Positions 45,201 through 54,200 of a DNA stretch of 64,000 nucleotides are shown here, piece by piece (within the stretch, counting starts at the first letter, position 1; every line of letters starts with the position of its first letter). The translations under genes and the position numbers were made by a program. The notes under the pieces were generated by a model. That model saw only the letters and a program-made list of their open reading frames with translations. It had not been told where the DNA came from and did no database searches. The stretch comes from Drosophila pseudoobscura (Eukaryota; Arthropoda; Insecta; Diptera; Drosophilidae), in the NCBI RefSeq assembly GCF_009870125.1, contig NC_046683.1, positions 19,663,001 to 19,727,000 of the forward strand. Direction: 5' to 3'.

Positions 45201-48200
45201 CCTATGGCAAGCCCTTCTCAGTAAGTCTCAATCCAGCCCGAGGACGCCGGGTCCTGCCACTTTTCGCTTGATGACTTTTCACACGCCCTGCCCATTAAAT
45301 GCTCGTTTGTGGCGACACCTAGTCCTGCTGTCATGCCACCCCTGTGTGGCCATAGACAGAGGACAGAGCCACCCCTTGCAGCACCTTTGCAGCGCCTTGA
45401 ACCACCTGTCACTCACCCTTGCGGTTCTGGAGTTCGGCTATCTTCTCCGCCGGGGGATTCTCGACCTCGATGACGTGCTGCAGGTTGTCGATTAGCACGA
45501 TCCGGGACAGATTGGCGGCACGGATATGGCGCTCGGCGGCGGCCAGAACCTGGGGCTTCAGCAGGTAGTCGACCTCCTGCTTCACCTCCTTCCACAGCTG
45601 TCCATCTGGATACAGGATACAGGATGGAGTGGGGGATTAGTGTGACATCCTCTCTGGGCTTGGACCCCGTCAAAGAAATACATACCATATTTGGATTGGA
45701 GCTCGTCTGCCAGTCGCTTGTCCTTGTCCGTCTGCACCACAATGCGCCACACCTGGGCGCCATCGTAGCGTCGCAGATGGGCATTGAAGGGGCTTTCCTC
45801 CGGCTCCTCCGTCGTGGGCAGATCCGCCTGCTGCTGGAGCAGGAACGAGGCATTCACATAGTTCAGAACACTGTCGGCCACTTGGGGGGGCATCTGTGCC
45901 GGCTCAGGCTCGGCTTGGGGCTGTGGCAGGACCATGGGAATGATCGTGGTCAGCATGGATGGCTCCGCAGTCAGCTCTGGCTGGGTCTCCACCACAGCCG
46001 CAGCCACGGGCTCTGCTTCGGCCTCGACTTCAGCAGGCTTCTGTTCCACCAGGACCTCCTTTTCGGCTTCAGCTTCATCTTCGAGGGGTGCCTGCTGAAC
46101 TTCCATCTCAGCCTCAGTCTCAGAGTCAGTTTCAGGTACAACTTCTGGCTTTGATTCCACTACAGGCTCTGGCTGGGCTGCCTCTGTCTCCACCTTGTTG
46201 TTCACTTCGGCGTCGTTCTGGACTTCTTCCTTATCAGCCGCTGGGCTGGAATCAGCTTCGACTGTGGCCGCCTCGGGTTGCGGTTCCTTCTCCTCGACAG
46301 TGTCCACAGTCTCTGGCTTTTTCTCCTCTTCCGCGACTGCCTCGACGGCCTCGACTGCCGCCTGTGGCTGCTCAGTCTCGGCCTCAACTTCAGCTGGAGC
46401 TACATCTGAAGACTGGGAGATCTCTTCTGGTTCATCTGCCAGGATCTGGATCTGTTCGGCTGCCTGCTCTGCTTCCTGTACCTCCTCAGGCTGGACTGCT
46501 GCCTGAGTGGAAGACTCCTCGCTGATTGGTGCGGCTTCAGTGGCTGGGGACCGGTCCTCCTCGACTGCCACTGGGTCACTGGATGTGCCCGTGGCCACCT
46601 CTGGCTCTGGTGGTGATTCCTTCTGCGGCTCATGCTGCTCCTCCTCCTCTGTGTGCTTGTCTTCTGTTGCCTCTGCGATCTCCTCGGGCACGAGGTGGTC
46701 CATCGCAGCAGTGAGGCCTTCCTCGATGCCTTCGACCATACTGTCCATCAGGGATGCTTCTGTGGTGTCCACCTCGTTCTCACTGGGCTTCTGCTCCTCT
46801 GGCTCTAAATGGAACTCCACTTGGGGCACAACTTGGGCCTCCGACTCAGCTTGAACTTCAGGCCCAGAAATCTTTTCCTCCTGCTCTGGCTCTAACTCCG
46901 GCTGAGATTCTGGCTGCTGCACGGCATCCTCCTGAGGCTGCTGCTGTTCTGGCAGGGACTCTTGCTCCTCCTGGGGCTTCTGCTGCTGCTGCTGCTCTGG
47001 CTCCTCCTGTGCTTGAACGGAAGCTGCTTCAGGATCCGCAGACTGCTCGACTTCCTTTTCCACTTCCTCAACGGTTTCGGCAATGACATCTACAGCACTC
47101 TCTGTGGCTGGACTAGACTCATCCTCAGGGCTTGCAGCTGGCTCATCGTTGGAGGGCACGACCTCCTCCTCGTTCTCGTCCTCCTTCTCCTTTTCCTCCT
47201 CCGTGTCTTCGAGGGGGGCTGCCACTGGAGCCGCCTCTGTGGCTGTCTCCACGGCCTGCTCGGCGTTCTCCAGCTGAGCCTCCTGGCTGCCGGGCTGCTT
47301 CTGACTGGTGGCGACTGTGCCCTCAACCGAATGCTCCACCACATGCTCTTCAATCATCTCGGGCTGGATGTGGACCTCTGGCTGGGACTCGGGCGCTGCT
47401 TCTGCGTCGGCTTCGGCTTCAGCTTCAGCCTCGGCCACGGTGATGTCGCTAGGAAGCTCCACGAGCTGCATGGCCGGGGTGTCGTCGCTTTCCAGCATAA
47501 GCATGTCCGAGCTTCCCGGAAGATCGGCGTCCGCATCGGGATCGGCATCGGCATCGGCATCGGCTACGGACCCGCTCTCGATCGTGTTGCGATCCGCTGC
47601 TCCCAGCTGGCTGGCCACCGACTCCGGAACCAGCATGTACATGTCCGAATCGCCACTGGCCGAGGCCAGGGAGGCCAGCTTCATGTCATCCACCAACAGA
47701 TCGTTCTGTGGCTTCGTCTCCGATTGTGGTTGCATCTCGTTGGCCGGGGCAGGGGCAGGGGCTGGCAGCTCGTTCCGTTCGAGGGCCAGGCGATCCAGCG
47801 ACATGGCCGCCGCCTGCATGGCCAGCAGGGAGCCAGCTAACGTGAGCAAGAGAATGGGACCGGGACTGGGACCGGGACCGGGACCAGTCCTTGAGGCACT
47901 ACGCGATCTCCCGTTGTACATCTTTGCGAGATCTGACACTAAACCGTAATGAGACATGTCCCATTCGTGGAGTGTCGCTTTTATACCACCGCTGGGAAAG
48001 TATTGCCATTTCATTTTCGATATTTCTCTCAGCTGCCGCTGCCGCAGCCGCTGCCGCAGCCGCAGCCGCTACCGCTGTCAGCGGCCAGGCTAGCCAGCTG
48101 CTGCGTCGACATCAGCGTCGGCAGCAGCGGCAACAGCGGCAGCGTCACTTACAGTGGGCTACCACAAAGCTGTTGTCCGTGTGTGCATGTGTATGTGTGG

Positions 48201-51200
48201 GGGGGCAATCGTGTTATGTATGTAAATGCGGCATGGCACACTCGTCTCGTCTCGTTCCGCCCCGCTCCCCACCTATCTGCCGTGCTCGGCAGCTGCTCTC
48301 TTCCTTGTGGAGAGTAGAGTCCCCTGCTTATCGGCTGCACGAATCTCCAGCCCCATATTGTCTTGATCTTTTATGTTAATCCCCCATCCGATAGCAGGCA
48401 AATGTCGCCAACGCCAACGACAACGAAAACGACAATGACAATCGGCATAACCATCGCCATCGCCATCGCCACGGCCTCCCGCTCTCGCTTTCTTTCGGGT
48501 CTCGGACTGGGTTTGGGACTTAGGCTGCACACAAAAATACCAAAATAACAAAATGAATTATCAAATTACCAGAGAAAAGGTTATATTTCGGTTATTTTAT
48601 TTAAACTTTCTTAATCAATCGAAACACAAAGATCAAACTAGATATAATTAAAATAGGTAATTATGGATGGCAAATATTTCAATCGAAAGAACCTTCCTTC
48701 CTTCCTTCCCGATGAAACAGACGATATATGGATCCTATCTGGAAACGTTCTGTTCTGGCTCCTTTCGGTGTGCAATTTACTGGGGCAAAATGGAAACCTT
48801 TCATCGCCTTTCTTTACCAGTTTAGTGAACATTTATGCCAAGTATCTGCTTAAATGCTGTCATCTGTAGTAATTATCGATTGCTCGACTTTCTATGTGCG
48901 GCCTGTGCACCCCCACCCTCTTGCCGTTACTCTCCTCTTATCATTCTGAATCTCCCTCTCCCACTCCGTCGCCATCTTCAACTGAATCTGAATCTGAATC
49001 TGATTCAGCCTCAATTTATAATCGATGTCAATTGGCAATTGCGTGTTAACTGCATTGTTGATTGTAGCTGGAATTGTTACTGGAATTGGGTAGGCACTGG
49101 CAGTGGAGTGCAGCAGGACGGGCGCACCCAAAGGTACGCATCCATAATGATAATGATATGCGCATGTGTACATGTTCTGGATTGATTCCCGATCATTCAT
49201 CTTTGGATGCGGATTCGGTGCGGCTTGGACAGTCATTGTCTGTTGTGTTGGCGCGCTCAAAAAGTTTCCAATTTGTGCTCATTGACATGATTTCTGAATA
49301 AACACAAACACACACACACATACATATACATATTGTATATTGTACATATAATAAATGCTCCACATCAGAGGCCACATCTTATGGCTCTTGCTGTTGGCTG
49401 GTGTTACCCACGCTCCTCCGCTCCTCTGCTCCTCTACTCCTCTGCTCCTCTACTCCTCTGCTCCTCTACTCCTCTGCTGTCTAATCAACCGCACCTCGTT
49501 CCGCGCGCAAACAATTGGCGCCGTTACCATTGCTGCTTGGTGCTGGTGCTGTTGCTGTTGCTGTTGCCGCTCCTTTCACTTTATAAGTAGAGTTTATCAA
49601 ATGACAATTGAGGAAGAGCGAGAGTTCAAGTAATTGCAAAGCGGCAACACACAGACATACATAACAACCGCTGGAATTACCTGGGTCAAGTAGTGAAATT
49701 GTCCTTATTACGAGTACTGCTCGTGCAGTCGGCAGTACAGTCTATGCGCACCTATGCGCAATCCAGGTCTACTCTTCAATCTTAAGAACATATAAGATTA
49801 TAGGCTATTTCATAGCCCAAAAGTGTGGATACTATTTGGCCTATGATCCTTAATTTTCATCCTTCCATTCATCCACAACAACAACAACAACAGAAACCCT
49901 TATCACCGAAACTCGAGTCGAGCATCAATGTGCCGCATTATTTGGGGCAAGGACGTGCCCAAGGCGAGTGGAGGCGATGTCAATCGGTTCATCGATGGGG
50001 GTGGGGTGGGGATATGTTTTCGTGATCATAAATGATCTCCTCGTATGGCAACTCGTATGTAATAATCACAGGTGGAGTTCCGGGTCCCTTTATGTCCTTA
50101 AATACGTTCAGAGACTTGGAGGGCATAGAAGTACACAGGATCAGCATCAGGATCAACAGGCAGAAATATCCTGTAATTCACCTTAATTAGATCCCAATCG
50201 TGCATCCAATTAAAAGACGGAATCTCAGAGATCGTCAGAGTGTCCCATTATTTGGCCACTTTTGTACATTCTTAGGGTCAGGAATTCTCTCTTTCTCTTT
50301 TATCGCGCTTTTCCACTGTTCAGCGCTGAAGGAGTTGTATTTTTGAATGATCGACGATTGTGGGATCACCCAGAAATGAGCCAGAACCGATTCGAAGACA
50401 TAGCTTCGACTTATTTATGTATTTCAAGTGAGTTTTAGAGTGGAAAGTGGCAGCGCAAAGCCAGAAAAACACTCCTACAAAACTATGAATGAAGTGAATG
50501 GGCGGGCGGTAAAAAACCAAAGCGCTTGTAGTTGTAGCTTGTAGCTCCAAGCAGTTGGTGTCGCGGGCGGTGTGCGATGCTTTTCAGGTAGAATCCCAGT
50601 CACGGCGTGATGAAAGCGAGAGTGGGCAGCTGTGAGGCATCAGCAACAGGGGCAACAGGGGCAACACGGGCAACACGGGCAACAGCGGCAGCGGCAAAGC
50701 AATTGCTTAGAGTAATGTCAGTCAATCGGCAGGCGGCAGGTAAGCGCCGAAAAAAAACAACTTAAAAAACCGATGCACACATCGACGTACACCGAGAAAC
50801 ACAGTCCGGACGGACAATGAGCGATGGCAGAGGCAGTGCCTCTAACTTTCTTTCTTCTTCAATATTTTGCTGCTTTTGTTAGGTGCATTGTTGTTGTTGT
50901 TGTTGTTGCGCTGCTGCTGCTGTTGCTGTTGCTGCTGCTGCACGCCCACATCATCACAATTATCTTCTTTTACCCTTGCCGCCGGCCAGTTGACAGTCGA
51001 TAACATTTGACGAGGGTTGCGGCCAGTGGGCACAGTGGGCCACAGCCACTGATCAGTGGCCGAGAGCAGCTCACGAGAGCAAGTCTGTCAAAAATAATGA
51101 TCCATATTGCGGATATGATATATGCAAACCCGTGCCCTCAAGTCTGGTTCACGAGGTCGATCGTCGGTGTACAGAAGGGCTCCTTCTCGATCCTCACACC

Positions 51201-54200
51201 ACCATGGTGCTGCCTGGTCCGTATAGATTCGCGGCCATTTCAGAGCAATTATTACCTATTGATGGGATGTTTCATCCCAATCCAGCTTATCCAGGTGGTC
51301 CAGGCCACTCTGCTAATGTTCACGTAACTAGTCGTAGGTGCTCTGTACATAAATAGCATAAAATATAGGATGAGAACGATGGAGGAGCTTCCAAGGCGAT
51401 AGGCTGGTCCTTGCATTTTTCATAGATTTGCTCCACTGTGCAACGGGACACGGAGTTGTCATTGTATTGTGGGTTTATTGTGCTGGCGACTGGTTTCGTT
51501 TTTTTTTCCCCCCCTACTTCGTTGCCTTGGGGTTTGGGTTTGCCTGTCGCGAGAGAGGATGGTTGGGTGCGAGGGCGAGGGCGATAGATAGACAGCAGGA
51601 GAAAGAGAAAGACAACGAGTTAGTAGTTGCACATGCAGAGAAAGAAGAAACACCGAAGCAACGATGACAAGTATTAACGATTCTCCGACGCACCCGTCGA
51701 TCAATAGCCATTTTGGGCAGTCCGTTTCTCGTTACTCGTTACTCGCCCACTTTCTCGTGCCCGCCCAAAACTTACGATTTGCTTGCCATCTTCCCCTTGC
51801 AGATGGAGGAGATGACCGAGGCTGGGGAGGATGCGGCGCCCCGGCGCAACTCCACGCCCTCTTGGGCGGCGGCGGCGGTGCCGGCGAGGATCACTACCAG
51901 CCAGAGCCACACCCACATATATAGCCAGCCCATCCGGCCCATGGCCAGCTACAGCGAGAAGGCGGTGGGCAGCTCGCCCAAGCACCTGGTGAGCACCTTG
52001 ACCTCGCCCATTGAGCAGATCGCCTGCAGTGTGTCGCGGGAGCATGCCCTCAAGCACGAGATCGAGCAGCTGCAGGAGCAGCTGAAGGACACCGAGGAGC
52101 GCCTGGCCTCGGTGCGCCTTCAGAGCGACTCGCTGTCGCAGACGCAGCGAGCGCTGCGGGACCACAATGGGCGCCTGCAGGAGGAGTCCGAGATGCTCAA
52201 GCTGGACGTGCAGCACCTGAACGAGTGCGCTGGGGTGCTCAGGTCGGAGCTGCAGGCGGCGCGCCGGGACCGGAGCGAGGCACTGCAGCTGCAGCGTTCG
52301 CTGCGGGCGGAGCTGGAGGAGGCGCAGCAGGAGCGTCGGCGAGCAGGCGAAAGCAAGGAGAAGGACGCCCGCATCATACAGGATCTGCAGCGACAGTGCC
52401 GCGAGATGGAGCGCATCCTCATGCGCAAGCACCCGGACTCCGTTTCAGCCCTGATAGGTGGGTTTTTCGGGTCTTCCCCTCCACGGCTGACTGTATCTTA
52501 ATATCCCTTCCGTTTCTGTTTAGTGGCCTCCAAGAGTTCGGGACTCTGCTCGCTCAATGACCAGGAAAATGTGAACAGCCGCAAGCTGCTGGAGCAGCGC
52601 ATCGCCCAGCTGGAGTCGGATGCCAAGGAGCAAGACCGCAAGGCCCAGCAGATCCTGGCCAACGTCCAGGCCCGCTTCAATTCGGTCCAGTCCAAGTACG
52701 AGACGCACATTGCCGACCTGGAGACGCAGGTCCTGAGGTGAGCTTCAGTTTATCCAGTTCAATCAGTTCCCCTCGATGCCTAATCCTCGCTGTGGTTCCC
52801 TCTCTCTCTCGTCTCTCTCTTTCTCAGCCTGCAGGAGATCAACACGAAGCTGAACGAGCAGATCGAGTCGCAGGTGCGCACCTTGGACCGGTATATGCAA
52901 AAACGAGCGGACAGGTTCTACAACAACTGCACTCAGACGGAGGCAGAGGCCGATGGCCCCACCACTGCCGCCACTGCTGTCACCACGGCCACAGGGACCC
53001 AGACCCAGACCTCGAACGGGACCCGCGACCACAGCACCAACACCATTGGCTGCCCATCGCCGGCGCTCCTGTGCCAGCAGCAGCACCACCTACACATGCA
53101 GCAGCAGCAGCACTCGGCCAGCAGCAGCACCAGCAGCACGGCCAACTCCACGCCAAATACATCGCGGCCCAACTCCAAACAGAGCGGCGCCAGCTCCACC
53201 ACCCAGCGGCGGCCTATTGCTGCTAGCCAGCAGATGCCCGTGTCCAAGCTCCCGATCTCGCAGTCCGACTCCACGCTGTCCGTGCTCAGTCACAGCCACA
53301 GCCATGGCATGGGACCGGGGCTGGCCAGCAAGGAAGAGTCGCAGCTTCTCAGCTCCGTGCGTGGCATGCGGGTCGACCTGGCCATCAAGAACAAGGCCAT
53401 GCAGCGGCTCACTCGGGAGCTAGATGACTGCAAGAAGACCATACGGAAGCTGCAGCGGGACCGGGAGACCAGCAATCCAGGTGATTATCATTATCTGCCT
53501 CAACCCCCTTCCTCATCCTCCCTCCGTCCTGTTTCTGTCCTGTCTCTGTCTCTGTTTCTGTTTCTGTTTCTGCATGCGCGAGTCTGTGCTACCCCAATCC
53601 CCGCCCCCAATTTGGATGTGTTTGCTTGTGTTTGTGTCACTCGGTCGGCGATGGATGGCCGGTAATTTATGGACTTTCTCTGCTCGGCCGGCACGTACAC
53701 TCGAATCGACTTGACTCCACTCCCGTTCCAGCCCAGCCAGAGTGCAGAGACGACAAATAAATTGCTGGAATAAATCATTGTATGGCTGTCGACTCTGTCG
53801 GCCTTTTGACCACTTTTTGCACTCGTTTCAAACGGCAATTGCAGCCAGCGAGCGACCGACAGCCAGCTGTAAGCCAAGCTAAGCTGCGCGAGCGTTAAGC
53901 GGCCAATGGCCAAGACCAAACACGTTTGCTAGCCGGCTAGCAATCTCAGTCCCAGTCCCACTCCCAGACCCACTCCCAGGCGATAGAGCTGGCTGTGACT
54001 GTGGCTGTGGCAGTGGCAGTGGGAAACCTCAACCCAATCGCAGAGAGCGGACCGGACCGCATCTCGGGCACTTGGTTATGTCACCCGCTGCTTGTTGTCG
54101 CTTGTTGTTTACATTTGCTTGATTTGGTTTTGAATTTGAATTTGATTTGTTGTTGCTGTTGCTGTTTGAAAAAGAAAATTCGAAAGCGAAAGTCAAAGTC

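Larger units (their letters stand above)
31275..51802 (+). other. Cep162 intron 1 (20.5 kb) with nested minus-strand genes
   Basis: Donor CACG|GTAAGT at 31274/31275 and acceptor CTTCCCCTTGCAG at 51802. It contains three carboxypeptidase genes and one extra first exon, all on the opposite strand, plus a Tc1 remnant and several simple repeats. Additional Cep162 exons hidden in it cannot be excluded, but phase 0 on both sides makes the direct join sufficient. Confidence 0.7.
47986..51802. other. Upstream spacer and end of Cep162 intron 1, no gene recognised
   Basis: GC-rich close to the carboxypeptidase promoter (a GCCGCAGCCGCT tract near 48,040), then AT-rich with many simple repeats. Plus and minus frames of 60-120 codons occur, but they track repeats or the complementary GC skew. 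No convincing coding exon. Confidence 0.5.

Noticed and set aside
46195-47949. Several long plus-strand frames opposite the large carboxypeptidase exon (Ser-, Leu- and Gly-rich)
   Set aside because: Antisense shadows of the Glu/Ala/Gln-rich insert. They have no promoter or splice context, and the opposite strand is supported by splicing into catalytic exons.
47922-48014. Start of the large carboxypeptidase at 48014
   Set aside because: A TATA box sits inside this extension and transcription would begin downstream of it.
51713-51802. Upstream extension of Cep162 exon 2 as coding sequence
   Set aside because: The frame is open, but an acceptor (CTTCCCCTTGCAG) precedes the ATG at 51803, and joining here gives phase 0 with exon 1; the extension is intron.
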